Positions 1 through 7,878 of a stretch of DNA of 64,000 nucleotides are shown here, piece after piece. The position numbers and the translations under genes were made by a program. Source of the DNA: Anaerosomatales bacterium (GTDB lineage: Bacteria > Actinomycetota > Coriobacteriia > Anaerosomatales > Anaerosomataceae); contig JASEEU010000002.1 of assembly GCA_030019445.1 (NCBI GenBank), positions 62,995-126,994 of the forward strand, given 5' to 3'. A model generated the notes under the pieces. That model worked only from the letters and a program-made list of their open reading frames with translations. It was not told the DNA's origin and did not search any database. The stretch's first letter is position 1, and each line of letters starts with the position of its first letter.

Positions 1-969
1 GAAGAAGTGATCGGTGGTCACGATCGTGTGGGAGCTCCAGCTCGAGCCGCTCTTACGCATGAAGCGCCAGTCGTACGTCCACGGGCCGGCGCCGGTGCCG
101 GTCAGGAACAGCACGCAGGGGGCGCCCGTGTCGTCCCGCTTCACGGTGATCTCGTTCACCAGCTCGGCCCCGCTGTCGAAGACCATGCAGTGCGCGTTCG
201 CCTCGGCCAGGTCGATCGGCAGCGAGAGCGCGACACCATCGGCTCCGCGCCACGCACCGGCGAGGTCGCGGTACGCGTAGTACGCGTTGCGGCGGACGAA
301 CCACAGCCCCGTCATGAAGAGCTGCCGGTCATGCCAGGTGAACGCGAGATCGAGCTGGCCGTCGGGCGCCCGGCGAAGGTCGGCGTACCAGTACGCCCGA
401 TCGGCGTCCGCCTGCAACACGCGGACCTCGGGGCCGAACGTGTCGGCGCCGTCTTCCGAGGACCGCAGCACCCAGTGGTGAGCGCCGCTCCGGTAGAACA
501 GCGACATGCGGCCGCCGCCGTGGTCGACGGCCTGGGGATAGGTGGCCGAGGAGAGATCCGCAAGGCGCTGCCAGCGCGAGGGGTCGTCGGGCGCGGAGCG
601 GACGTGCCGCAGGGCCGTCGCGTGGCACCCGTAGAAGGCGTGCAAGCGTCCCGAAGGATCGCGGTAGAGCGCGGGGGCGCCGTGCGCGTCCAGGCGCAGC
701 GCGTTCGTGCCCATCCGGTACGGGCCGCTCCACGCGCCGGTCGTCTCGGCGTACGTGACGAGCATCGGGTCGAAGCCGACGCCCTGGTAGGCGATGTACG
801 TGACGTCTCCGACGCGGATCGCGGCGGGGTGGATCGCCATCTCGGACAGCACCGTCTCCTGGCCGGCCTCGCGCGCGAAGCACGTCAGCGTGCCGGCGTG
901 CGCGACCCCGCCCTGCGCCGTGAGCAGCAGGGCCAGCACCAGGGCGAATGCACGCGCTCCTCGGGCCAT
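1..969 (-). CDS. Secreted BNR-repeat-like protein (C-terminus beyond the window)
   Basis: This reading frame runs off the left edge, so only 323 N-terminal residues are visible. It begins with a Sec-type signal peptide: Met-Ala-Arg-Gly-Ala-Arg, a hydrophobic run, then a cleavage site near Ala-His-Ala-Gly at about residue 26. The mature part is rich in Trp/Tyr/Asp with recurring HAFY-, SLFY- and LAFTWHD-like strands, which fits a BNR/sialidase-type beta-propeller of the BNR_4 kind. That fold is known for secreted glycan-binding or glycan-cleaving proteins, but no catalytic residues can be assigned here. The ATG at 967-969 is preceded by GGAGGGG. Family membership is likely; substrate and function are unknown. 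Confidence 0.6.
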   Translation of the reverse strand, partial: MARGARAFALVLALLLTAQGGVAHAGTLTCFAREAGQETVLSEMAIHPAAIRVGDVTYIAYQGVGFDPMLVTYAETTGAWSGPYRMGTNALRLDAHGAPALYRDPSGRLHAFYGCHATALRHVRSAPDDPSRWQRLADLSSATYPQAVDHGGGRMSLFYRSGAHHWVLRSSEDGADTFGPEVRVLQADADRAYWYADLRRAPDGQLDLAFTWHDRQLFMTGLWFVRRNAYYAYRDLAGAWRGADGVALSLPIDLAEANAHCMVFDSGAELVNEITVKRDDTGAPCVLFLTGTGAGPWTYDWRFMRKSGSSWSSHTIVTTDHFF

Positions 970-1025
970 CGAACCCCTCCCTGATGCTAGTATCGTCGCA
1001 ATCCGTCCCCACGACGAGGGTCCGC

Positions 1026-1850
1026 ATGAGCCGCACCGTCCCGCGATCCGAGCTCGAAGCGTTCCGGCACACCGTTCTCGGCTGGTATGCCGGGCACCGT
1101 CGCGACCTGCCGTGGCGTCGAACGCGCGATCCGTACCGGGTGCTCGTCTCGGAGGTCATGCTCCAGCAGACGCAGGTGACGCGCGTCATCGACAAGTACG
1201 CCGAGTTCGTCTCGGCGTTCCCCACGGTCCAGGCGCTCGCCGCCGCGCCGCTGGCCGAGGTGCTGCGCGTGTGGAGCGGGCTCGGCTACAACCGCCGGGC
1301 GCGGTCGCTCAAGGCCGCCGCCGAGACGATCGTCGCGGAGCACGGCGGACGGGTGCCCGACACGCTCGAGACGCTCGTGGCGCTGCCCGGGGTCGGCCAC
1401 GCCACCGCCGCGCAGGTACTGGCGTTCGCGTTCGGGACGGGCGTGCCGTTCATCGAGACGAACATCCGCGCGGTCTACCTGCACCACTTCTTCCCCGGCG
1501 AGAGCGACGTCCCCGATGCCGAGGTCCTGCCGCTCGTGGCCGCGACGCTCGACGCCGACGATCCGCGCGAGTGGTACTACGCGCTCATGGACTACGGGAC
1601 GTGGTTGAAGAAGACGGTGCCCAACCCGTCCCGCGCGAGCCGGCACCATGCGTCGCAGTCGCGGTTCGAGGGCTCGCCTCGCCAGGCGCGCGGCGCGGTG
1701 CTGCGGGCGCTCATCGCCGTCCCCGGTCTGGACGTCGCCGGTATCGCCGCCGAGACGGGCGTCGACGAGGAGCGCATCGCGCGGGCGGTGGCGGCGCTCA
1801 TGGCCGAGGGGTTCCTCGCGGCGGACGGCGGTCGCCTCCGCATCGTGTGA
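1026..1850 (+). CDS. MutY/Nth-family DNA glycosylase lacking the Fe-S cluster
   Basis: This 274-residue protein belongs to the HhH-GPD base-excision repair superfamily and is most like A/G-specific adenine glycosylase. The MutY catalytic Glu motif (SEVMLQQTQ, Glu43) and the helix-hairpin-helix (LPGVGHATA, residues 120-128) are present. Two departures stand out. The usual catalytic Asp of VDGNV/VDTH is replaced by Glu144 in PFIETNIR, and the protein has no cysteine at all, so the [4Fe-4S] loop of MutY/Nth is absent. It also lacks the MutT-like 8-oxoG domain; about 55 C-terminal residues look like a winged helix instead. ATG at 1026 is preferred over 948 because of the upstream GAGGG and because 948 would overlap the divergent gene. 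Lesion specificity is uncertain. Confidence 0.8.
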   Translation: MSRTVPRSELEAFRHTVLGWYAGHRRDLPWRRTRDPYRVLVSEVMLQQTQVTRVIDKYAEFVSAFPTVQALAAAPLAEVLRVWSGLGYNRRARSLKAAAETIVAEHGGRVPDTLETLVALPGVGHATAAQVLAFAFGTGVPFIETNIRAVYLHHFFPGESDVPDAEVLPLVAATLDADDPREWYYALMDYGTWLKKTVPNPSRASRHHASQSRFEGSPRQARGAVLRALIAVPGLDVAGIAAETGVDEERIARAVAALMAEGFLAADGGRLRIV

Positions 1851-2009
1851 CGGATTGGCAGAAACTGCCGCTCGTCGCGTCGGTGTCAAGTCCGAGCGGC
1901 GGTCCCGCCGATGCACTTGATGAGACCCTTGAGGCGCTCCTCAGCGGGCGCCAGCGTCGAGGACCGCCGGCCGCGGGCGCTGGAAAGAATCTGTCGGCTG
2001 CGGGACGAG

Positions 2010-2033
2010 CCCGCCCTGGTTCACCGGGGCGGG
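2010..2033 (-). terminator. Hairpin overlapping the larC stop codon
   Basis: CCCGCCC at 2010-2016 pairs perfectly with GGGCGGG at 2027-2033, and the larC stop codon lies in the loop. No T-run follows on the minus strand, so this may be a weak or factor-assisted 3' end rather than a classical terminator. The 170-base gap between mutY-like and larC, two genes that converge here, holds nothing else recognisable. Confidence 0.35.
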
Positions 2034-3211
2034 TTCTCGTTTCCGAGCAGCGCGGCCGCCTCGATCTCGAGCGCGCGACGCACGTCGCTCTCGGCATGGC
2101 CGAGTTCGCGCGCGATGCGCGCAACGTCGTCGGACTCGGGACGTACGGCGGGGCCGGGCCCGTCGATCTCGGCGACTTTGAAGCGCACGGTGCCGAGCGA
2201 CGTGGCCAGCTCGATGACCTCGCGCTCGGCCACCACGCGCTCGGCGGGCAGGACGCGCACGCCGAGGCTGCCCGTCTCGGCGATCACTCGTGTCGCGAGC
2301 GCAGCGGCGTCGGTCGAACGCGTAAGCGCCGAGAGCACCACGCCCGGGCGGCCCTTCTTCATGGTGACGGGCGCGAACCACACGTCGAGCGCGCCCGCCG
2401 CACGCAGGCGGTCGGCGGCGTTGGCGAGCTGTTCGCCGCTCAGGTGGTCGATCGTGGTCTCCAGGAGGGTCACCCGCTCGAGCCCGGAGCGTGACGGCTC
2501 CGGCTCCGTGCCGAGGAAGACGCGTGCGATGTTGGGGACGGAGAGCTGGCGCGTGCCGGCACCGTGCCCCACGGCCGTCACCGTCATCTCCGGCAGGTCG
2601 CCGAACGCGTCGGCGAGCGTGGCGACGAGCGCGGCGCCGGTGGGCGTGGTGAGCTCGCCTTCGGCGGGGCCAGCCTCGACGGGCGTCCCGCGCAGCAGCA
2701 GCGCCGTGGCGGGTGCGGGGACCGGCAGGACGCCGTGGGCGGTTCGGACGGTGCCCGAGCCGGTCGCGATCGGCGACGCGACGAGCCGGGTGACGCCGAG
2801 CGCGTGCAGCGCCCAGCAGACGCCGACGACGTCCGCGATGCTGTCGATCGCGCCGACCTCGTGGAAGTGCACGTCGTCGACGGCGGTGCCATGCACGGTG
2901 GCCTCCGCCTCGGCCAGCGCCGTGAACACGGCGAGCGCGCTCGAACGGACGGCCTCGGTGAGCGGAGCGGCTTCGATCGCAGTGCGTATCTCGGCCCAGG
3001 CGCGGTGTGGCTGGTCGTCGATCGCCGAGACGGTCACGTGTGCCCCGGTGATACCGGAACGCGTCACGCGCTCCGTCACGATACCGATGGGGCCGAAGCC
3101 GAGCGCGCCGAGCGCCGCCTCGAGCGCCGAGGCGTCCGCCCCCGCGTCGATGAGCGCGGCGAGGAGCTTGTCGCCCGAGACGCCCGAAGAGCAGTCGACG
3201 TACGCGATCAT
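2021..3211 (-). CDS. larC: LarC, nickel insertion enzyme of nickel-pincer cofactor synthesis
   Basis: The 396-residue protein matches LarC, which cyclometallates pyridinium-3,5-bisthiocarboxylate with nickel, using CTP, to make the nickel-pincer nucleotide of lactate racemase and related enzymes. The N-terminal YVDCSSGVSGDKLLAAL, the VHFHEVGAIDSIADVVG histidine/acid motif and TTPTGAA are characteristic. Unlike many larC genes, which need a programmed frameshift, this is one uninterrupted frame. The start at 3209-3211 overlaps the end of larB by four bases (ATGA), so the two are translationally coupled. LarA and LarE genes are not in the window, so the enzyme using the cofactor cannot be named. 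Confidence 0.92.
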   Translation of the reverse strand: MIAYVDCSSGVSGDKLLAALIDAGADASALEAALGALGFGPIGIVTERVTRSGITGAHVTVSAIDDQPHRAWAEIRTAIEAAPLTEAVRSSALAVFTALAEAEATVHGTAVDDVHFHEVGAIDSIADVVGVCWALHALGVTRLVASPIATGSGTVRTAHGVLPVPAPATALLLRGTPVEAGPAEGELTTPTGAALVATLADAFGDLPEMTVTAVGHGAGTRQLSVPNIARVFLGTEPEPSRSGLERVTLLETTIDHLSGEQLANAADRLRAAGALDVWFAPVTMKKGRPGVVLSALTRSTDAAALATRVIAETGSLGVRVLPAERVVAEREVIELATSLGTVRFKVAEIDGPGPAVRPESDDVARIARELGHAESDVRRALEIEAAALLGNENPPR

Positions 3212-3966
3212 CGCGGTTCGGCCGCCTGGTTGATGCGGCTTGCGAGCGCAGCCGCGCCGAAGCCGTTGTCGATGTTCACCACGCCGATGCCCGAGGCACA
3301 CGAGTTCAGCATGGTGAGCAGCGCCGAGACGCCCCCGAACGAGGCGCCGTAGCCCACCGAGGTCGGCACGGCGACCACTGGGCAGCTCACGAGGCCCGCG
3401 ACGAGGGAGGGCAGCGCGCCCTCCATGCCGGCGACCGCCACGATGACACGGGCGTCGCGCAACACGTCCTGGTGCGCGAGCAGGCGGTGGAGGCCCGCGA
3501 TGCCCACGTCGAACAGGCGCGTGACGCGGTTGCCCATCACCTCGGCCGAGATGGCGGCCTCCTCGGCCACCGGCGTGTCGGCGGTACCCGCCGAGGCGAC
3601 CACGATATGCCCCACGGCCGGCGGATCGGTGCGACGATCGACCACGAGCAGGCGTGCATCCTCGAAGTACCGAGCGTCGTTCGCCACCTGCGCGGCGGCC
3701 TGGTAGTGCGCCGCGGACGCGCGCGTCCCAAGCACCACATCGCCGTGCTCGATCAGCTCGCGCACGATGCCGCGCACCTGCGAGGGCTTCTTGCCCTCGC
3801 AGAACACGACCTCGGCGAAGCCGCAGCGCACCGCGCGATGGTGGTCGAGCTTGGCGTCGCCGATGTCGGTGAAGGGCAGTGTCGAGAGGCGCTCGGCGGC
3901 CTCGGCCACCGTCGTCTCGCCACGCGAAAGCGCCTCAAGGAGCGACCGCAGTTCGTCCGATGTCAT
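3208..3966 (-). CDS. larB: LarB, nicotinic acid adenine dinucleotide carboxylase/hydrolase
   Basis: LarB carries out the first step of nickel-pincer cofactor synthesis: it carboxylates C5 of nicotinic acid adenine dinucleotide and releases AMP. The 252 residues are typical length. The PurE-like C-terminal half is clear from VAVAGMEGALPSLVAGL, the VPTSVGYGASFGG loop and the final INIDNG-like VNIDNGFGAA motif. The N-terminal third carries KLDHHRAVRCGFAEVVFCEGK, the family's conserved segment. The gene is first in a two-gene operon with larC. Its ATG follows a GGAGGAC-like site. No nickel regulator or transporter is adjacent. Confidence 0.92.
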   Translation of the reverse strand: MTSDELRSLLEALSRGETTVAEAAERLSTLPFTDIGDAKLDHHRAVRCGFAEVVFCEGKKPSQVRGIVRELIEHGDVVLGTRASAAHYQAAAQVANDARYFEDARLLVVDRRTDPPAVGHIVVASAGTADTPVAEEAAISAEVMGNRVTRLFDVGIAGLHRLLAHQDVLRDARVIVAVAGMEGALPSLVAGLVSCPVVAVPTSVGYGASFGGVSALLTMLNSCASGIGVVNIDNGFGAAALASRINQAAEPR

Positions 3967-4018
3967 GAAGATGTCCTCCGTCGGGGGCAGAAACGAACGT
4001 GAACACGATATCGAAAGC

Positions 4019-4024
4019 TATACT
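4019..4024 (+). promoter_or_regulatory. Candidate -10 element for the diguanylate cyclase-pheA pair
   Basis: TATACT, in the context GCTATACTC, lies 34 bases before the GTG start of the cyclase gene. The same GCTATACTC string precedes serS and two tRNA-Ser genes in this window. No convincing -35 box is seen at the usual spacing. Confidence 0.4.
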
Positions 4025-4057
4025 CATGAGCAGGATACCCGCATCAAGGAGCGCCGC

Positions 4058-5617
4058 GTGACCGAGAAGCGCCTAGGCATCGACAACGCGACGTACGTCA
4101 TCGCCCGGATCGGCGGCGCGGTGACGCTCTTCGCCGTCTATGTCGTCCTCGGCGCGAGCTTCGAGGAAGGTCCCGCCCGGACGCTGTACCTCATCGGCGC
4201 GCTCGTCTGGATCCTCACCACGGTCGTCATCGCGGCGCTGCGACTCACAAGCTTCGAGTGGGACCTGCGTCGGGTGCTGCAGGGCGCGCTGCTGTTCGAC
4301 GCGATCTCGCTCGGCTTGCTCGCCGCCGCGCTCGGCGGTTCGGAGGATCCGTTCTACGCGTGGTTCGTGCTCGAGGCCGTGCTCTACTCGGCGGTGTTCA
4401 GGCAGGCGCGCGCGTGGATGTACTCGGCGGTCCTGCTCGTGGCGTACGTCATCGGCCACCTGCTCGGCTTCGCGACGGTGCCCGAGCCCGCCGTGCTCGT
4501 CTTCGTCATGGGCAAGTCGCTCGGTCTGATCGCGGTGGGCTGGGCGGTGGGCTGGCTCATGGAGGAGCAGGTCGAGGTGCAGACCGAGCTCATGGAGCAC
4601 GGCGAGGAGGTCGCCGGGCTCAACATGCAACTCGCGCGCAGCATCGCTGAGCTCCGGGCCATGGCCGAGATAACCGAGCTCATCCACTCCACGCTCGACC
4701 TCGATACCGTCGGGCCGCTCGTGCTCGAGACGCTGCAGAAGGTCATCGACGTCCCCGCTGCCTGCATCTTCGTGATCGACAAGGTCAAGGCGCAGACGCT
4801 CTTCAGCGCGAGCAAGGGGCTCGAGAGCGGTTCGCAGGCGCGCTACGGCGACATCGACCATGAGACGGGCGACCTCTCCGTGGGCGAGGAGCACTTCGCG
4901 TGCCTCGAGCTGCTCGACCACAACCAGATGCTCGTCGTCTTCTGTGCCGAGGCGCAGCAGATCGATGCGCTCGACAACGAGGACCGCATGGTCCTGCAGA
5001 CGGTCGCCTCGGAGCTCGTGGTGGCGGTGGAGAACTCCCGCCTGTACAAGCTCACGCGGCGCCTCGCCATCACCGATGAGCTCACCGACCTCTACAACTA
5101 CCGCTATCTCCAGCAGCGGCTCGACGACGAGGTCGGCCGCGCAAAACGCTACGGCAAGCAGCTATCGCTGCTCATGCTCGACGTGGACGACTTCAAGGTC
5201 GTCAACGACACCCACGGTCACCTTGCGGGCGACGCCGTGCTCGCCGAGCTCGGCACCGTCATGAAGTCGGTCGTCCGTGAGGTCGACGTCGTCGCGCGCT
5301 ACGGCGGCGAGGAGTTCTCGGTCATGCTGCCCGAGACCGACGCGTCGGGCGCGTTCATCGTGGCCGAGAAGATCCGCGAGGCGGTCTCCATCCATCGCTT
5401 CCCCGACGAGGACGGCGATCGCCGCGTGCACGTCACGGTGAGCATCGGGCTGGCGAACATGCCGGTGCATGCCGAGGACAAGGAGTCGTTGCTGCGGGCC
5501 GCGGACGATGCGCTCTATCAGGCGAAGAACACCGGCAAGGACCGGGTACGGGCGCCGCGCGTGAACCTCGGCACGCTCGACTCGACATCCACCGACGGCG
5601 AGGAGGCCGGGTCATGA
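4058..5617 (+). CDS. Membrane-bound GAF-GGDEF diguanylate cyclase
   Basis: This 519-residue protein is predicted to make c-di-GMP at the inner face of the membrane. About six hydrophobic helices occupy residues 15-168, followed by a coiled coil (170-205), a GAF-like sensor (about 205-325) and a GGDEF domain (about 337-500). The active-site loop is GGEEF at 416-420, fully compatible with activity. An RxxD inhibitory site (Arg407-Asp410) lies five residues upstream, so product inhibition is expected. GTG at 4058 is chosen because AAGGA sits seven bases upstream and the first membrane helix follows directly. The stop overlaps the pheA start by four bases (ATGA), an odd coupling of signalling and phenylalanine synthesis. 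Confidence 0.9.
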   Translation: MTEKRLGIDNATYVIARIGGAVTLFAVYVVLGASFEEGPARTLYLIGALVWILTTVVIAALRLTSFEWDLRRVLQGALLFDAISLGLLAAALGGSEDPFYAWFVLEAVLYSAVFRQARAWMYSAVLLVAYVIGHLLGFATVPEPAVLVFVMGKSLGLIAVGWAVGWLMEEQVEVQTELMEHGEEVAGLNMQLARSIAELRAMAEITELIHSTLDLDTVGPLVLETLQKVIDVPAACIFVIDKVKAQTLFSASKGLESGSQARYGDIDHETGDLSVGEEHFACLELLDHNQMLVVFCAEAQQIDALDNEDRMVLQTVASELVVAVENSRLYKLTRRLAITDELTDLYNYRYLQQRLDDEVGRAKRYGKQLSLLMLDVDDFKVVNDTHGHLAGDAVLAELGTVMKSVVREVDVVARYGGEEFSVMLPETDASGAFIVAEKIREAVSIHRFPDEDGDRRVHVTVSIGLANMPVHAEDKESLLRAADDALYQAKNTGKDRVRAPRVNLGTLDSTSTDGEEAGS

Positions 5618-6435
5618 CCCGATGCGCGTTCCTGGGACCGGCCGGCACGTTCACCGAGGAAGCGCTGCTCTCCCTCGACATCGAGGGGTGCGAGCCGCTT
5701 GCGTGCGCGTCGATCGAGGACGTGTTCGCCGCTGCAGCCGACGGGCGTGCAGACCACGGTCTCGTCCCCATCGAGAACAGCGTTGAGGGGAGCGTCAATG
5801 CGACGCTCGACGCGCTCGCGTTCGACTCCGAGCTGCTCATCCAGCGCGAGGTCGTGCGCGACATCCACCACGTGCTCATCGTGGCGCCGGGCGTCACGAT
5901 CGAGGATGTCACCGCCGTGGCCAGCCATCCGCAGGCGACCGCGCAGTGCCGGCGGTGGCTCGCCGAGAACCTGCCCGGGCGCCCGGTGCTTGCGGCGAAC
6001 TCGACCGCCGAGGCGGCGCAGCGCGCCGTGGCCGAGCCGGGCGTCGCGGCGGTGGGGACCGCGCTCGCGGCCGAGCTGCACGGCGGGCACATCCTGCGCG
6101 CGTCGATCGAGGACTCCGAGCGCAACCAGACGCGCTTCGTGCTTCTCGGCAGGGAAAGCCAGCCGCGGACGGGGCATGACAAGACGTCGCTCGCGCTCTT
6201 CTTGTACGAGGACAAGCCCGGCGCGCTGCTCATGATCCTCTCGGAGTTCGCGTACGGGCAGATCAACCTCACCAAGATCCAGTCACGACCCACCAAGCGC
6301 GCGCTCGGCGAGTACATGTTCTACGTGGACCTCGAGGGCCACCTCGAGGACGAGGCCGTGGCGCTCGCCCTCGAGTGCCTGCGCCTCAAGCTGCGCAGGG
6401 TCAAGGTGCTCGGCAGCTACCCCAACGCGCGGTAG
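5614..6435 (+). CDS. pheA: Prephenate dehydratase
   Basis: Monofunctional prephenate dehydratase (273 residues) converts prephenate to phenylpyruvate in phenylalanine synthesis. The catalytic domain spans about 1-180, with the N-terminal FLGPAGTFTEEA, the VPIENSVEGSVN motif and the catalytic TRF motif at 173-175. A C-terminal ACT domain (about 192-265) should bind phenylalanine for feedback control. The allosteric motif usually written ESRP reads QSRP here (223-226). There is no chorismate mutase domain. Translation is coupled to the upstream diguanylate cyclase by a four-base overlap. Confidence 0.95.
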   Translation: MTRCAFLGPAGTFTEEALLSLDIEGCEPLACASIEDVFAAAADGRADHGLVPIENSVEGSVNATLDALAFDSELLIQREVVRDIHHVLIVAPGVTIEDVTAVASHPQATAQCRRWLAENLPGRPVLAANSTAEAAQRAVAEPGVAAVGTALAAELHGGHILRASIEDSERNQTRFVLLGRESQPRTGHDKTSLALFLYEDKPGALLMILSEFAYGQINLTKIQSRPTKRALGEYMFYVDLEGHLEDEAVALALECLRLKLRRVKVLGSYPNAR

Positions 6436-6532
6436 GGCACCGCACCCGCACCGCACCCGCGACCGCTCGCGCGGGCGCCACCTTCGACTTCCGACGCTCC
6501 CGGCGCAGGGGCTGGACGTGCCGTGTGCGTTC

Positions 6533-6572
6533 AGTTATAACTAATCGGCATAGGTCGCATTAGAGATGCCGA
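6533..6572 (+). promoter_or_regulatory. Palindrome and inverted repeat before the cluster-protein operon
   Basis: AGTTATAACT at 6533-6542 is a perfect 10-base palindrome in an otherwise GC-rich stretch and could hold a -10 element. It is followed by TCGGCAT at 6545-6551 and its reverse complement ATGCCGA at 6566-6572, with a 14-base spacer. The pair ends six bases before the GGGAGG ribosome-binding site of the GTG-initiated gene at 6589, so it may be an operator or a leader hairpin. Function is inferred from position only. Confidence 0.45.
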
Positions 6573-6588
6573 ATACAGGGAGGCCGTC

Positions 6589-7875
6589 GTGTCGGACACC
6601 GTCGAGACCGTGGACTACACCGAGATGTGGGAGGGGCTCGGTCTGAACGTGCCGGCCCACTGCGCGTTGCTCAAGGCCATCGGACCCGCGTACGAATCCG
6701 TCTACCTCTCGCAGGAGAACCGCCCCGAGGGCATGGGCTACTTCGACTTCGTCATGAGCGAGATCCACGGCCTGCGTATCCAGGAGTTGCAGGACCACAA
6801 GGCCGACGGCGGCACGGTGATCGGGACGTTCTGCGTCTACGTGCCCGAGGAGATCATCCGCGCGCTCGGCGGGCAGTCCATCGGGCTCTGCGCCGGCGCC
6901 GAGTGGGCGTTCCCGGAAGTGGAGCAGGTGCTGCCGAGGAACACCTGTGCGCTCATCAAGAGCTTCATGGGATTCAAACTCGGGAAGGTGTGCCCGTACA
7001 TCGAGAGCGCGGACCTGGTGGTGGGCGAGACCACCTGCGACGGCAAGAAGAAGGCGTACGAGGTGCTCGGCGAGCTGCACAACACGCACGTCATGGAACT
7101 CCCGCAGATGAAGCGGCCGGAGGACCGGGCGCTGTGGCGGGCCGAGATCGACCGGCTCGTGGCGGAGCTTGAGCGACTGTCCGGCCGTACGCTGCAGGCC
7201 GATGCGCTCACGGCCGCCATCACGGAGGTCAACGACAAGCGGCGCGCGCTGCAGCGCCTGAACGCCGCTCGCGCCGCCGCGGCAGCGCCGATCTCAGGCA
7301 AGGACGCGCTCCTTGCGGTGCAGGTCGCGTTCTACGACGACGTCCCGCGCCTCACCCAGATGGTGAACGCGATCGCCGATGAGCTCGAGGCGCGCATCGA
7401 GGCGGGCGTGTCCGTGGCGCCGGCCGACGCCAAGCGCATCCTCATCACCGGCTCGCCCATGGCGATCCCCAACTGGAAGGTGCACCACATCGTGGAGAGC
7501 GCCGGCGGCGTGGTCGTCGCGGAGGAGCTGTGCACCGGCTCGCGCTACTACGACACGCTCGTGCCCGAGGACGGCGGGACCATCGAGGAGATGCTCGACG
7601 CGATCACCGACAAGTACCTCGGCGTGAACTGCGCCTGCTTCACCCCCAACGAGGCGCGCGTGGACGACATCGTGCGCATGGCCGAGGAGTACGGGGCCGA
7701 CGGCGTCATCCACTACGCGCTGCAGTTCTGCGGTCCCTACCAGTTCGAGGGGTTCACGGTGGAGAAGGCGCTGCGCGAGGCGGGCATCCCCGTGCTGAAG
7801 ATCGAGACCGACTACTCCATGGAAGACGCCGGCCAGCTGTCCACTCGCGTCGAGGCGTTCCTGGAGATGCTCTAG
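6589..7875 (+). CDS. Double-cubane cluster protein, 2-hydroxyacyl-CoA dehydratase D-component family
   Basis: This 428-residue protein belongs to the HgdB/FldC/YjiM superfamily of Fe-S reductases. Ten cysteines are present (25, 82, 101, 120, 135, 150, 315, 348, 350, 381), including the GKVCPYIESADLVVGETTCDGKKK-type segment around 135-150, EELCTGSRYYD at 315 and LQFCGPYQ at 381, which match the cluster-binding cysteines of this family. Only one dehydratase-like subunit is encoded, next to one activator ATPase. That is the arrangement of the double-cubane [8Fe-9S] protein and its reductase rather than of the two-subunit CoA dehydratases. The natural substrate is unknown. The start is GTG at 6589 behind GGGAGG; four bases separate it from the activator gene. 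Confidence 0.8.
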   Translation: MSDTVETVDYTEMWEGLGLNVPAHCALLKAIGPAYESVYLSQENRPEGMGYFDFVMSEIHGLRIQELQDHKADGGTVIGTFCVYVPEEIIRALGGQSIGLCAGAEWAFPEVEQVLPRNTCALIKSFMGFKLGKVCPYIESADLVVGETTCDGKKKAYEVLGELHNTHVMELPQMKRPEDRALWRAEIDRLVAELERLSGRTLQADALTAAITEVNDKRRALQRLNAARAAAAAPISGKDALLAVQVAFYDDVPRLTQMVNAIADELEARIEAGVSVAPADAKRILITGSPMAIPNWKVHHIVESAGGVVVAEELCTGSRYYDTLVPEDGGTIEEMLDAITDKYLGVNCACFTPNEARVDDIVRMAEEYGADGVIHYALQFCGPYQFEGFTVEKALREAGIPVLKIETDYSMEDAGQLSTRVEAFLEML

Positions 7876-7878
7876 CCG

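Noticed and set aside
2021-3211. Programmed frameshift in larC
   Set aside because: The frame is continuous over the whole LarC length, so no frameshift is needed.
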